Below are positions 7,926-17,051 of a stretch of 43,219 bases of DNA, one piece after another. The stretch is from NCBI GenBank assembly GCA_949740445.1, contig CATJIF010000062.1, positions 1 through 43,219 on the forward strand, in the 5' to 3' direction. Position 1 is the stretch's first letter. Every line of letters begins with the position of its first letter. A program made the translations under genes and the position numbers. This stretch comes from an uncultured Peptostreptococcaceae bacterium. GTDB taxonomy: Bacteria; Bacillota; Clostridia; Peptostreptococcales; Anaerovoracaceae. The notes under the pieces were generated by a model that was given only the letters and a program-made list of their open reading frames with translations, did not search any database and was not told where the DNA came from.

Positions 7926-8915
7926 ATGAGCAACGATAAAAACGAACTGTTACGGCTGGATCACCTCTGCGTTGATTATAAGGTCAAAGACGGGTACCTG
8001 TCGGCAGTAAAAGATGTATCCTTTACAATCAACAAAGGAGAAATCTTTGCCATCGTCGGCGAATCCGGCTGCGGAAAGTCTACCATCGCCCACGCGATTT
8101 TACGCTTGCTTCCGGAGCATAATGAAGTCATCACTGGAAATGTCTGGTTTAACAACGAGAATATCAACGAATATACAGAAACGCAGTTAGAGAAGGTCAG
8201 AGGCCGGCAGATCGGTATGATTTTCCAAAACCCTCTCGATTCTCTCAACCCTGTGTATACGACGGGCAGCCAGGTGCAGGAGGGCATTCTTTTAGACAAT
8301 GTGTCTAGAGAAGACGCCTGGAAAAAGGTCATCGAAATCTACAAGGATGTCAAAATGCCCGATGCGGAAAAGCGTGCTAAGAGCTTTCCACACGAAATGT
8401 CTGGCGGTATGCGCCAGCGCGTTATGATCGGTATGATGCTGGCCAGAAACCCGCAGCTTCTGATCGCAGACGAGCCGACCACGGCTCTGGACGTAACCAT
8501 CGAAGCACAGATTTTAAAGATCATCAAATCCCTGCGCGATGAATTCAACACAGCGGTTATGATGATTACCCATAACTTCGGACTGGTGGCTGAGGTTGCT
8601 GACAAGGTTGCCGTTATGTACGCCGGTGAGGTAGTAGAGACAGGAACCGTATTCGATATCTTTGACGAGCCGAAACATCCCTATACCACGCGGCTGATGG
8701 CGGCTTTGCCCCGCATGACAAAGGCGGAGGGCCGGCTTCAGACCATCGACGGCAGCGTACCCCGCCTGACAGAGCACAAGAGCGGTTGCCGGTTTGCCAA
8801 CCGGTGTACGCATGCGACGGAACAGTGCAAGACGCAAGACCCGCCCATGCGCGAGGTAAGCCCGACGCATTCCTTCAAGTGTTTTATGGAACAGGGGGTG
8901 GACATCAATGGCTGA
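7926..8915 (+). CDS. Peptide ABC transporter ATP-binding protein, DppD/OppD type
   Basis: The 329-residue ATPase drives peptide import from the cytoplasmic face. Walker A is GESGCGKST (45-53), the ABC signature appears as MSGGMRQRV and Walker B as LLIADEPTTALD. The C-terminal extension carries the cysteine cluster CRFANRCTHATEQC found in oligopeptide-transporter ATPases. Start ATG follows AAGGAGGG. It overlaps the next ATPase gene by eight bases. Together the two ATPases should form a heterodimer. Confidence 0.94.
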   Translation: MSNDKNELLRLDHLCVDYKVKDGYLSAVKDVSFTINKGEIFAIVGESGCGKSTIAHAILRLLPEHNEVITGNVWFNNENINEYTETQLEKVRGRQIGMIFQNPLDSLNPVYTTGSQVQEGILLDNVSREDAWKKVIEIYKDVKMPDAEKRAKSFPHEMSGGMRQRVMIGMMLARNPQLLIADEPTTALDVTIEAQILKIIKSLRDEFNTAVMMITHNFGLVAEVADKVAVMYAGEVVETGTVFDIFDEPKHPYTTRLMAALPRMTKAEGRLQTIDGSVPRLTEHKSGCRFANRCTHATEQCKTQDPPMREVSPTHSFKCFMEQGVDING

Positions 8916-9891
8916 AGCTGCCATCGAACTCCGGAATTTAAAAAAATATTTTAATGTAGGCAAGGGGCCCGGCGGCGCCAAGGCATACGCTAAGGCTGTC
9001 GACGATATTACCCTTACGATCAATAAAGGAGAAGTCGTAGGGCTGGTCGGCGAATCCGGCAGTGGAAAGACCACGCTGGCCCGCGTCATTTTACGCCTGA
9101 CCAGCATTACCGGCGGGCAGGTTATCTTCAACGGCGTGGACCTGGCCAAGGCCAGCCGCGACGATATGAAAAAGATGCGAACCGATGTATCGGTCGTATT
9201 CCAGGACCCGGCATCGAACCTCAATCCCAGAGAGACGGTAATGAGCTCCATCATGCGTCCGTTGGTGCTGCACGGCACATCCAAGGCAGAGGCGAAGCAG
9301 AAAGCCATCGACGCTCTCGGGCTGGTCAAGATGGATACCCGGTATCTGTACAGCTATCCCCATCAGCTTTCCGGCGGGCAGCTGCAGCGTATCGCCATTG
9401 CCCGGGCACTGGTTATGAATCCGAAGGTAATGATTCTGGATGAACCGACCTCGGCGCTGGATATTTCCGTGCAGGCGCAGATTCTCAACCTGCTCTTGGA
9501 TTTACAGGAAAGCCTGAAGCTGACATATCTGGTAATCACCCATGATCTGAACGTAATCCGTTACATCAGCGACCGCATCGCCGTTATGTATCTGGGGCGT
9601 TTAGTGGAATATGGCCCGACGGAAGAAGTCATCGGAAATCCCAGACATCCTTATACCAAGGGATTGATGGCAGCATCTCCGATTCTCAATCCGCATGATA
9701 GAGGCAAGGAAAAGTATATGATGGAAGGCGAGCCAGGAAGCTTAATCAATCTGCCGACAGGCTGCCACTTCAATCCGAGATGTCCTTACGCTACCGACCG
9801 TTGCCGAAGCGAACTTCCGCAGGATGTGCGCATTTCTCCGCTGCATCAGGTCGCCTGCTTCCTGCAGGAGGAATTTTCGATAGACAAATAG
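8908..9891 (+). CDS. Peptide ABC transporter ATP-binding protein, DppF/OppF type
   Basis: The 327-residue partner ATPase has Walker A GESGSGKTT, signature LSGGQLQRIAIARAL, Walker B VMILDEPTSALD and the C-terminal cluster CHFNPRCPYATDRC. Its ATG overlaps the end of the preceding ATPase gene and is preceded by AGGGGGTGG, which supports coupling. A 146-base gap with several hairpins separates it from the binding protein gene. Confidence 0.94.
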   Translation: MAEAAIELRNLKKYFNVGKGPGGAKAYAKAVDDITLTINKGEVVGLVGESGSGKTTLARVILRLTSITGGQVIFNGVDLAKASRDDMKKMRTDVSVVFQDPASNLNPRETVMSSIMRPLVLHGTSKAEAKQKAIDALGLVKMDTRYLYSYPHQLSGGQLQRIAIARALVMNPKVMILDEPTSALDISVQAQILNLLLDLQESLKLTYLVITHDLNVIRYISDRIAVMYLGRLVEYGPTEEVIGNPRHPYTKGLMAASPILNPHDRGKEKYMMEGEPGSLINLPTGCHFNPRCPYATDRCRSELPQDVRISPLHQVACFLQEEFSIDK

Positions 9892-9911
9892 CCGTTTTCG
9901 TGGTTTAATAA

Positions 9912-10022
9912 AGCTATCTATAGCTGTTCGGCATTTCAATGCAGGGTAGATCATCAGGCTATTACGAGCGGCATTTGCCGCCTGTACATAGATTAAAAAA
10001 GCGAATCGTTACGCATTTTTTA
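9912..10022 (+). promoter_or_regulatory. Hairpins between the ATPase and the binding-protein gene
   Basis: Three small structures are visible: AGCTAT/ATAGCT (9912-9925), GCGGC-attt-GCCGC (9968-9981) and TTAAAAAAGCG paired with CGCATTTTTTAA with one bulge (9993-10022). The last has T-rich and A-rich arms, like a leaky terminator or processing site. They could set the binding protein level above the membrane parts. This role is inference. Confidence 0.4.
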
Positions 10023-10037
10023 AGGAGGAGAAAAACT

Positions 10038-11657
10038 ATGAACAAAAAGATGCTTGCAATTATGCTGGCTTTGTGTCTGACGTTATCGCTGGGCCTTTCG
10101 GCCTGCGGCGGCGGTGATGGCGGCGAAGGCGGCGGTGGTGGTACAGCTGCCGGTGGCAAGACGCTGATTATCTGGGACGATTCTTGGGAAGGGATCGACC
10201 TGTTCCAGGTATCTTCCTGGAACGATATGCAGTGTCTGCTGGCAGATCCTGTATTAGAGACAGATCCCGAAACAAAAGCTCCGCTGCCCGGCATCGCTTC
10301 CGAGGCTGTATGGAGCGAAGACGGTCTGACCTGGACTTTGACCTTCCCGGAAGGCATGTACTATTCTACTGGTGAGCAGGTAGAGCCGGAAGACTTCGTT
10401 GCCAGCGTACAGTATGGCCAGGAAGTCAGCGAATACGGCAGCGGATACGCCTGCATCGAATCCATGGAAATCGACGGCAGAAATGTTATCTGCCACATGA
10501 GCGAGTTCCAGGCTGACATGGAATACAACTTCCAGAGCTGCTTCGTCGGCATCATGGATAAGGACGAAATCGACAACATGTCCAAAGACGAAAAACTGTG
10601 GGGCATCCATCCCTATGGTGCGTACTATCTGGACGAGTACGAGCCGGGCGCTTACGCCGTTCTGAAGGCAAATCCGGGCTACAAGACCAACAGCCCGCTG
10701 GTTCAGAATAAGGGTGTATCTCCCATCGAAACCATCAGAGTCGTATTCTCCGGCGAAGACTTTACCCTGGCGCAGGGCGTAAAGAACGGCGACTACGACG
10801 TGCTGAGCATGCTGCCCGATTCTTACTACGACGAGCTGAATGCAGCGGAAGAAATTACCGTAGTGGAGGCTTCCGGAGCCGAGGTCAACTACGTAGAGCT
10901 GAATATGCTCGATCCGCTGTTCCAGGATATCAATGTTCGCAAGGCTATCGTAAGAGCGATCAACAGAGATAACCTGGCATCTTACATGAGCATTACGCAG
11001 AAGCCGGCCTTCTCGCTGGTGCTGGATAAGTGCTTGAACTACGACGAAGAAGTTGTAACGTGGTACAAAGAGAACTACGACTACGACCTCGAAGCAGCCA
11101 AGCAGCTGCTGGCTGATGCCGGCTGGACCGATACCGATGGCGACGGTTTTGTCGATAAGGATGGACAGAAGTTTACCTTCGAAATTGATTCCAGAGATAC
11201 CGAATCTGCCAAGAAGATTTCCCAGTCCATTCAGGCTGACATGAAGGCCCTGGGTATCGATGCTACCATCAAGACGCAGAATTGGTCTTATGTAAATCAG
11301 GACGTAGAAGATGGCAACTTCCAGATGGGTTATCTGGGACTGGGATGGTCCGAACCGTTCCTGCTGGTAGACCTGTTCTGCCAGAGAAATCCGGAAGCCA
11401 CCAACCCCGACCCGGCTGGTCAGGAGGCTATGGTAGCCGCTGCCAGAAAGATCGTCGATTACGATGAAAGAACAGTTGCAATTACCGAGATCCAGAAAAA
11501 GTTGCTGGATTATTGCACCATTATTCCGCTGGCCGACAACACCAGCTACCGCTGCTGGAGATCCGAGATCAAGGGCATCGTTACTACGCCCACCGGTGGA
11601 TTCTATCTGAACGACGTTGTTGTTGACGACGAAGGAAACTTCAGAAACGTACAGTAA
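10038..11657 (+). CDS. Peptide-binding lipoprotein, extracellular solute-binding protein family 5
   Basis: The 539-residue protein captures the substrate outside the membrane and delivers it to the permeases. It has a lipoprotein signal ending LSAC with the lipidated Cys at 23, followed by a poly-glycine tether, then the large two-lobed family 5 fold. The conserved segment YSTGEQVEPEDFVASV and the DTDGDGFVDKDG stretch are typical. Start ATG at 10038 follows AAGGAGG. It is the last gene of the sigma-54-driven operon and ends in a strong terminator. Confidence 0.93.
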   Translation: MNKKMLAIMLALCLTLSLGLSACGGGDGGEGGGGGTAAGGKTLIIWDDSWEGIDLFQVSSWNDMQCLLADPVLETDPETKAPLPGIASEAVWSEDGLTWTLTFPEGMYYSTGEQVEPEDFVASVQYGQEVSEYGSGYACIESMEIDGRNVICHMSEFQADMEYNFQSCFVGIMDKDEIDNMSKDEKLWGIHPYGAYYLDEYEPGAYAVLKANPGYKTNSPLVQNKGVSPIETIRVVFSGEDFTLAQGVKNGDYDVLSMLPDSYYDELNAAEEITVVEASGAEVNYVELNMLDPLFQDINVRKAIVRAINRDNLASYMSITQKPAFSLVLDKCLNYDEEVVTWYKENYDYDLEAAKQLLADAGWTDTDGDGFVDKDGQKFTFEIDSRDTESAKKISQSIQADMKALGIDATIKTQNWSYVNQDVEDGNFQMGYLGLGWSEPFLLVDLFCQRNPEATNPDPAGQEAMVAAARKIVDYDERTVAITEIQKKLLDYCTIIPLADNTSYRCWRSEIKGIVTTPTGGFYLNDVVVDDEGNFRNVQ

Positions 11658-11744
11658 CGGCCACATGCGAAATGCAGCGCGTGTGCGGCTTGTACACGGG
11701 CGAAGGCAGTTATCAGTTTCTGATTGATAACGCAGCAATGATCG

Positions 11745-11776
11745 GCAGGGGGCCTTACGGGGCCTCCTGCTTTTTT
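11745..11776 (+). terminator. Terminator of the peptide transporter operon
   Basis: Ten base pairs (11745-11754 with 11761-11770, one G-T) enclose a six-base loop and are followed by six T. Confidence 0.9.
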
Positions 11777-11877
11777 CAGCGGATGGAATGGGTGTGTAGA
11801 GTGTTGAAATGCGTATTTGAGAAGGGCTTTCGGAGGTGAGAGACCTGTTTATATAATAAGGAGGACAGGCAGGAGGT

Positions 11878-12864
11878 ATGATAGAAAATCAATATGTGCA
11901 AAGTATCAGGGAAATCCGTCTGATGGTTACTTACGATTGCAATGGACGCTGTCGTCACTGCCTGTCGATACAGCGCAAGCAAACCGGATGTATACCGGCA
12001 AAAACTGCGGCGGCGATAATCTGCAATCTGGCACAGCAAATACAACTGGAAAAAGTTACAATGTTTGGCGGAGAACCATTACTCTATCCTGATACAGTAG
12101 AGGCAGTGTGCAGGGCAGCAAAACAGGCAGGCATTCAGAGCAGCTTAATTACCAATGGTGGATTGTGGCGCGATGCAGATGATATGCAAACGCAGGCCGA
12201 GCTGTTACTGTCGCTTGCACCGGATGAAATTATTCTGGCTGTAGATACTTTTCACATGGAATTTATTCCGCTGATTCGACCATATATCTTTGCTGGAATT
12301 TTAAAAGATAAAGGCTATTCCGGCCTGAAACTGCGGCCGCTTTGGGTAAAGGACAGGGGCGACGAAAACATCTTTAATCAGGAAACGCGCGAATGCCTGC
12401 GAACATTTGAACATTTGCAAATTCCCATTGATCCGGGATTGGTGATTCAGCCAGAGGGCAGTGGTCAGCGCTATATAGAGCGTTTTTACCAGAAAGGACA
12501 ACTAAACGATGCCTTTCGATGCGGAAGCCTGGCAGGAACACAGTCCCTGAGCCAGCCAGCTTCTATTACAATTCAGCCCAACGGAGACGTTACCGTATGC
12601 AATTTTACCATAGGAAATATTTATCAGAACGATCCGGAGACAATTTTAGAGGAGTATGATCCAGGAAAAGACCCTGCGATGGCAGCGCTGATCAGCGATG
12701 GCTTAAAAGGGCTTATAGGGTATATGGAGGAAGCGGGAATTATGCTGAATCCGAACGAGTATTATTCGGTTTGCGGGCTATGCAGCGCACTGCAGCGGAT
12801 GAGAAGGCAAGGTGCTGCTGTTGTAAAAGAGAATGAGAGACAGGAATGGCAGAACAAACAGTAG
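11878..12864 (+). CDS. Radical SAM protein of unknown function
   Basis: The 328-residue protein carries the radical SAM cluster motif as CNGRCRHC (CxxxCxxC) near residues 21-28, a GGEPLLYP segment, and more cysteines in the C-terminal half, including C-x2-C in VCGLCSAL, which could hold an auxiliary iron-sulfur site in the manner of SPASM proteins. Substrate is unknown. The ATG at 11878 sits only one base after an AGGAGG; a second AAGGAGG lies 13 bases upstream, so the start is not certain. A TATAAT at 11852-11857 without a clear -35 box may be its promoter. It overlaps the RelA/SpoT-like gene by 19 bases, so the two are probably co-translated. Confidence 0.8.
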   Translation: MIENQYVQSIREIRLMVTYDCNGRCRHCLSIQRKQTGCIPAKTAAAIICNLAQQIQLEKVTMFGGEPLLYPDTVEAVCRAAKQAGIQSSLITNGGLWRDADDMQTQAELLLSLAPDEIILAVDTFHMEFIPLIRPYIFAGILKDKGYSGLKLRPLWVKDRGDENIFNQETRECLRTFEHLQIPIDPGLVIQPEGSGQRYIERFYQKGQLNDAFRCGSLAGTQSLSQPASITIQPNGDVTVCNFTIGNIYQNDPETILEEYDPGKDPAMAALISDGLKGLIGYMEEAGIMLNPNEYYSVCGLCSALQRMRRQGAAVVKENERQEWQNKQ

Positions 12865-14777
12865 CAGATAAGCTTCTGAACGAGCTGATTAAAAAGATAA
12901 AGAAATACCATCCGTCGGAGAATGTGGAGCTGATTGAACGTGCATACCGCATATCGGAAGAGGCGCATCGCGGGCAAATCAGAAAGTCCGGCGAACCATA
13001 TATCGTCCATCCGATGATTACAGCCATGATATTGGCGGAGCTGAAGGCAGATAAAGAAACCATCGCTGCAGGAATTCTTCACGACATTATCGAGGATACC
13101 GATGTCGATCAAGAAAAAATCAGAGAAGAATTCGGGGAAGAAATCCTGTTTTTAGTGCAAGGAGTAACGAAAATTGAGCGTCTTTCGACGCAGCTGCCAG
13201 AGGAAGAACGGCAGATCGACAACATTAAAAAGCTGCTTTTGGCGACAGCAGATGATGTGCGGGTAGTGCTGGTAAAGCTGGCGGACCGTCTGCACAATAT
13301 GCGAACGCTGCAATACCAGTCTGCGGCAAAGCAGATAAAAATTGCGCAGGAAACCATAGATATCTACGCGCCGATTGCAGAACGGCTGGGAATTTCCGTC
13401 ATAGAGGCAGAGCTGAAAGACCTGAGCCTGCAATACTTGCAGCCGGAAATTTACCAGAGGTTAAAGACGAAGTTAACGCGATTGAAAATCAAGAACCGCA
13501 AGGTCGATGAGGAAATTCTGGCGCAGATTTCTGCAAAGTTGATGCGTGCGCATATCAAAAATCGCGTCAGCGGTTCTTACGGGCAGCTGTTCCGCGCTTG
13601 CCAGAAGTTTCTGAAGGACGAGCAGGAAGCCGAACTCGCCATCGGCGCTTTTACAGTCGAAGTCGTTTTGGAAAGCCCGGGAAAATGTTACGAAGCGCTA
13701 GGGCTCCTGCACGAGCTATATCCGCCGATTCCTGGAACGTTTAAGGATTATATCGCAACGCCGAGAGAAAATCTCTATCGGGCACTTCACACAAAGGTGA
13801 TCGCTTTTCAGGCAAAAATCGTGGCGATTCATTTGATGACGCGCGAGATGAAGCTGAATAACCGGCAGGGTATTTTATATTACTGGAAATACAAAGGTGG
13901 CACTGTTGCAGAGCGCGAGATGGCGAAGGCAAAGGAGAAGCTCTCCTGGCTGCGCGAGATTTTGGAGTGGCAAATCGACGGCGATAACACCAAGTTTATG
14001 CAGCTTCTGAAAAATGATTTTCACAATTCCAATGAAAAAATTTATTGCTTTACACCCCTGGGAAAGACCATCGAGCTGCCGAAGGGATCTGTGGCGGTGG
14101 ATTTTGCCTATGCTGTGCACAGCGAAATCGGCAATCACATCAAAGGTGTTAAAATCAATCACATGGAGGCAAAGCCAGAGACGGAGCTCGTGCGGGGCGA
14201 TGTGGTGGAAATCATTACATCGGCTGAGATCACAGGGCCGCAATTCGACTGGATTCGGAAAGTAAAAACATCAAAGGCAAAAAACCGCATTTTACAGCAG
14301 TATAAGGTAAGCCACGACGAAGAGCCGATGCAGTTGGGCGAGACAATGTTTCTCCGGATGTGCAGTGCGTATTGCTTTTCAGCAGAAGAAAGAGAAAAGA
14401 TTAAGGAACAGCTCTGCAAATATTATAAGATCAGCGATTGGCGGCTGTTGGCTTCGGGCATGGGCCGGGGAGAGATCGACGCAGAAAATGTGCTGAAAAA
14501 AATCGACATTATGAATGTCATATCCAGTACAGGGATGTACGATGTGTATCTTCTGGCAGATGATCGCATGGGACTGATCTCGCAGGTAGCCAATTGCTTT
14601 TGCAAATACGGGTTTTGCATCGAATTTCTGAATGTCAGAGTAAATGCGAAGAAGCACGCCACAATCGAAGCAAAGATCAAATTGCAGCAGGCTTCTGACG
14701 TTGATGTAAAAAAGCTGTATCAGGAGATTCAGGACATCGGTATCAAAAAGCTTGAAATTTCTTCTTGCCGCAAATAG
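12846..14777 (+). CDS. RelA/SpoT homologue with intact hydrolase and degenerate synthetase
   Basis: The 643-residue protein has the long RSH layout: HD hydrolase (about 25-170), synthetase-like region (about 230-350), TGS (about 395-458) and C-terminal ACT (about 570-640). The (p)ppGpp hydrolase residues are all present: R46, H55, HD 79-80, ED 83-84 and N151. The synthetase region keeps the fold landmarks FKDYIA and WKYKG but lacks the key residues: the Arg/Lys of the SIYRKM motif is replaced around 243-251, the Asp of YDLxAxR is absent, and EIQIRT reads AIHLMT (327-332), losing the catalytic Glu. By these motifs it should degrade but not make (p)ppGpp. It is shorter than the usual 720-740 residues. 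Start overlaps the radical SAM gene. Confidence 0.85.
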   Translation: MAEQTVADKLLNELIKKIKKYHPSENVELIERAYRISEEAHRGQIRKSGEPYIVHPMITAMILAELKADKETIAAGILHDIIEDTDVDQEKIREEFGEEILFLVQGVTKIERLSTQLPEEERQIDNIKKLLLATADDVRVVLVKLADRLHNMRTLQYQSAAKQIKIAQETIDIYAPIAERLGISVIEAELKDLSLQYLQPEIYQRLKTKLTRLKIKNRKVDEEILAQISAKLMRAHIKNRVSGSYGQLFRACQKFLKDEQEAELAIGAFTVEVVLESPGKCYEALGLLHELYPPIPGTFKDYIATPRENLYRALHTKVIAFQAKIVAIHLMTREMKLNNRQGILYYWKYKGGTVAEREMAKAKEKLSWLREILEWQIDGDNTKFMQLLKNDFHNSNEKIYCFTPLGKTIELPKGSVAVDFAYAVHSEIGNHIKGVKINHMEAKPETELVRGDVVEIITSAEITGPQFDWIRKVKTSKAKNRILQQYKVSHDEEPMQLGETMFLRMCSAYCFSAEEREKIKEQLCKYYKISDWRLLASGMGRGEIDAENVLKKIDIMNVISSTGMYDVYLLADDRMGLISQVANCFCKYGFCIEFLNVRVNAKKHATIEAKIKLQQASDVDVKKLYQEIQDIGIKKLEISSCRK

Positions 14778-14829
14778 AAAAAGAGACTGGACTTTGAGAT
14801 AATATATCGAAAAAGCACAGTCTCTTTTT
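14778..14829. terminator. Bidirectional terminator between the RSH gene and the serine hydrolase
   Basis: A 12-base-pair stem pairs 14778-14789 with 14818-14829 around a long loop of 28 bases. A- and T-rich ends give U-tracts in both directions between the convergent genes. Confidence 0.75.
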
Positions 14830-14834
14830 TCTGT

Positions 14835-15626
14835 TTATACCTGAGCCATGTAAAGGTCGTAGGCGCTTTCGCGAATCAGTGTTTCCCAGGAATACACATC
14901 GGTATCGTGGCCGGCAAAGCAGAGGAGAAACGGCTGGCGGGCATAGAGGATACCGACATCGTTGCTGAGCCCGTCGTCCTCTCCCGTTTTATGGGCGATG
15001 GGAATCGCTCCGCAGAGCTTGCCATCCAGCTTGTGGTTAATCTGCTGCAAAAGCAGGGTATCGAGAGCCTCCTGCGACACGGTTTCGCTGACAAATTCCT
15101 TGCAATACAGCATCTCTAAGAGCGCGCCCATTTCCAGCGGTGCAATGTAATTTTCTCGTCCGGCAGCGCCGGCGGCGCTGTCGAAAAGAAATCGCTCTAC
15201 GTGGGTTTTCGAAAGGCCCATGGCGCGGAAACCTTCGTTGACGCGGTCGATGCCGCAGTAGCGCAGCAGCGCGTTGGTAGCTGTGTTATCACTGATAGAA
15301 ATCATCAGGCGGCAGAGCGTGCGGATATCCACCTCCGGCTCGTCGGTATAAAGCGTTAGAGCACCACAGACAGGGACCTTTTCAGCTTCAGTGATTTTTA
15401 TGCAGTACGCCAGATCCAGGCGGCCGGCAGCCGCCTCTTTCAGAATGTAGAGAAAGAGCGGAAATTTGATGACGCTTGCGGCAAGAAACGGCTCGTCGCT
15501 CCGATAGTCCGCAGTCGTTTTCGTAATCAGGTTTTTATAGTAAAAGCCCAAGTGGCCTGGCAGGGCTTCGATGCGTTTTTTTAGAGCATCGAGCGCCTGC
15601 TGTTCTCTGTTTGTTGCAGTCTTCAT
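14835..15626 (-). CDS. Serine hydrolase of the class A beta-lactamase fold
   Basis: The 263-residue protein shows the three active-site motifs of the family: SxxK as SVIK (51-54), SDN (112-114) and KTG (213-215). The omega-loop Glu-x-x-Leu-Asn of true class A beta-lactamases is not apparent; the region reads RENYIAPLEMG, so antibiotic hydrolysis is doubtful. No signal peptide is visible, so it is probably cytoplasmic. It is the last gene of a minus-strand operon with an amidohydrolase (21-base gap) and an amino acid permease, which suggests hydrolysis of amide or peptide substrates brought in by the permease. GGAAAGGAA lies upstream of the ATG. Confidence 0.75.
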   Translation of the reverse strand: MKTATNREQQALDALKKRIEALPGHLGFYYKNLITKTTADYRSDEPFLAASVIKFPLFLYILKEAAAGRLDLAYCIKITEAEKVPVCGALTLYTDEPEVDIRTLCRLMISISDNTATNALLRYCGIDRVNEGFRAMGLSKTHVERFLFDSAAGAAGRENYIAPLEMGALLEMLYCKEFVSETVSQEALDTLLLQQINHKLDGKLCGAIPIAHKTGEDDGLSNDVGILYARQPFLLCFAGHDTDVYSWETLIRESAYDLYMAQV

Positions 15627-15647
15627 TCGATGTAAATTCCTTTCCTG

Positions 15648-17039
15648 TCAGTTAATTCCAAAGCGCAGGGAACGGCCCAGATCGTCGCGTAAGAGCTGCC
15701 CGTGCTCTGCGGCGATTTCGCCTCCGATCAGCACGTAGTGGATGCCGGTGGGTGCAAGTGCCGGCGATTCGAAGGTCGCTTTATCTTCGACCGTTTCGGG
15801 GTCGAAGATAACGATATCAGCGTCGAAGCCTGGCTTTAAGCTCCCCTTGTGCAAAAGCCCCATGCGCTGTGCGGGAATGCAGGTCATCTTGGCAATCGCT
15901 TCGTTTAGACGTAATTTTCCCCGACGAACATAGTGACTGAGAACGCGGGGGAAGGTTCCGGCGGCACGCGGATGCCCTTGATCGCCGTTGCGCAGGCCAT
16001 CGCTTCCCACCATCACGAAAGGAGAGCGCAAAGCCATTTCCACGTCGTCAGCACGCATAAAATAGCCGATGGTCATGGTTTCGGGGGCGTTGGCCCGCAG
16101 CTCTTCGAACAGCTCTTTCGTGCAGCGCTGTCCGGCGTAGGGGCCATCGCACAGCTGGATGTGGCTGTAATCCGACTGATAGCTTTCTAAAAACCCGTCG
16201 TCGTAGGTGGTCTCTCCGATGCCGGTGCTGAAAGCGTCGTAGGGGTAGCAGTCGCACATCATGTTAATACCGCAGCCGCGGTAATCTTCAATTTGCGCTA
16301 ACAGGTGCTTCATCTGCCCGTAACCACCCATGCTTCCGATGTGGGAAAACTGTACCTTAACGCCAGCTTCCTGCCCGATGCGGGCAAGTTCGTCGCAGGC
16401 AGAAAAGACGCCGTCCACGTCGTTTCGCACATGGGAAGCAACCAGGCGATCGTCCTTGCGGCACAGGGAGGCAAGCGCGATGATCTCTTTCCATTGGGTT
16501 CCGGGAATATATTTTACGCCGAAGGAGATACCGAAACAGCCCGCTTGAAGGGCTTCCTGTGCGCTTTCAACCATGCGGTGGAGGATGCTGTCGCTGATAG
16601 GAGCATATTTATCCGTACCGCCGCAGAGCTTGCGTAAAAACGTGTGGCCCGCCAGCAGTGCAATGTTGGTGGCCGTACCTATGCGGTCTACTGCATCCAG
16701 ATAGATTTTGGGCTGGCCGCAGTTACCCCCGCAGTTGCCGCCCAGAGCAGAGGTAACGCCCATGAGAACCATGGAGCGCGCGATGCTTTTGTCCAGCGTA
16801 TCGGTGCGGCTGTCGTAGGGATCTTCGTGCATGTGGATATCGACAAAGCCGGGGCAGACGACGCAGCCAGAGGCGTCGATAATTCGATCTGCGCCGGCTT
16901 TCCGTCGGAGAATTTGTTCAGTGTCGTTTTCTTCGATGATTTCAGTAACCTTGCCGTCTGTACAAAGCAGGGCAGCCTTTTTGCAGCAGTTCTGAGACGG
17001 ATCTACCAGAGTGCCTCCATAAATAAAAGTAGTTCTCAT
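15648..17039 (-). CDS. N-acyl-D-amino-acid deacylase-like amidohydrolase
   Basis: The 463-residue enzyme belongs to the D-aminoacylase branch of the amidohydrolase superfamily, which removes acyl groups from N-acyl-D-amino acids. It has the metal-binding HxH in GFVDIHMHED (69 and 71), a Gly/Cys-rich GGNCGGNCG segment (101-109) at the position of the metal-bridging Cys, the GSDG motif with a likely catalytic Asp, and the HPRAAGTFPRVLSHYVR stretch typical of the branch. The ATG at 17039 follows AAGGAGG. It lies 12 bases after the permease gene. Exact substrate cannot be read from sequence; dihydropyrimidinase-like activity is less likely. Confidence 0.85.
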   Translation of the reverse strand: MRTTFIYGGTLVDPSQNCCKKAALLCTDGKVTEIIEENDTEQILRRKAGADRIIDASGCVVCPGFVDIHMHEDPYDSRTDTLDKSIARSMVLMGVTSALGGNCGGNCGQPKIYLDAVDRIGTATNIALLAGHTFLRKLCGGTDKYAPISDSILHRMVESAQEALQAGCFGISFGVKYIPGTQWKEIIALASLCRKDDRLVASHVRNDVDGVFSACDELARIGQEAGVKVQFSHIGSMGGYGQMKHLLAQIEDYRGCGINMMCDCYPYDAFSTGIGETTYDDGFLESYQSDYSHIQLCDGPYAGQRCTKELFEELRANAPETMTIGYFMRADDVEMALRSPFVMVGSDGLRNGDQGHPRAAGTFPRVLSHYVRRGKLRLNEAIAKMTCIPAQRMGLLHKGSLKPGFDADIVIFDPETVEDKATFESPALAPTGIHYVLIGGEIAAEHGQLLRDDLGRSLRFGIN

Positions 17040-17051
17040 AGTGTGCCTCCT

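Noticed and set aside
10254-11738. 494-codon minus-strand frame opposite the peptide-binding protein
   Set aside because: The plus-strand lipoprotein is certain, and the minus frame shows no recognisable domain.
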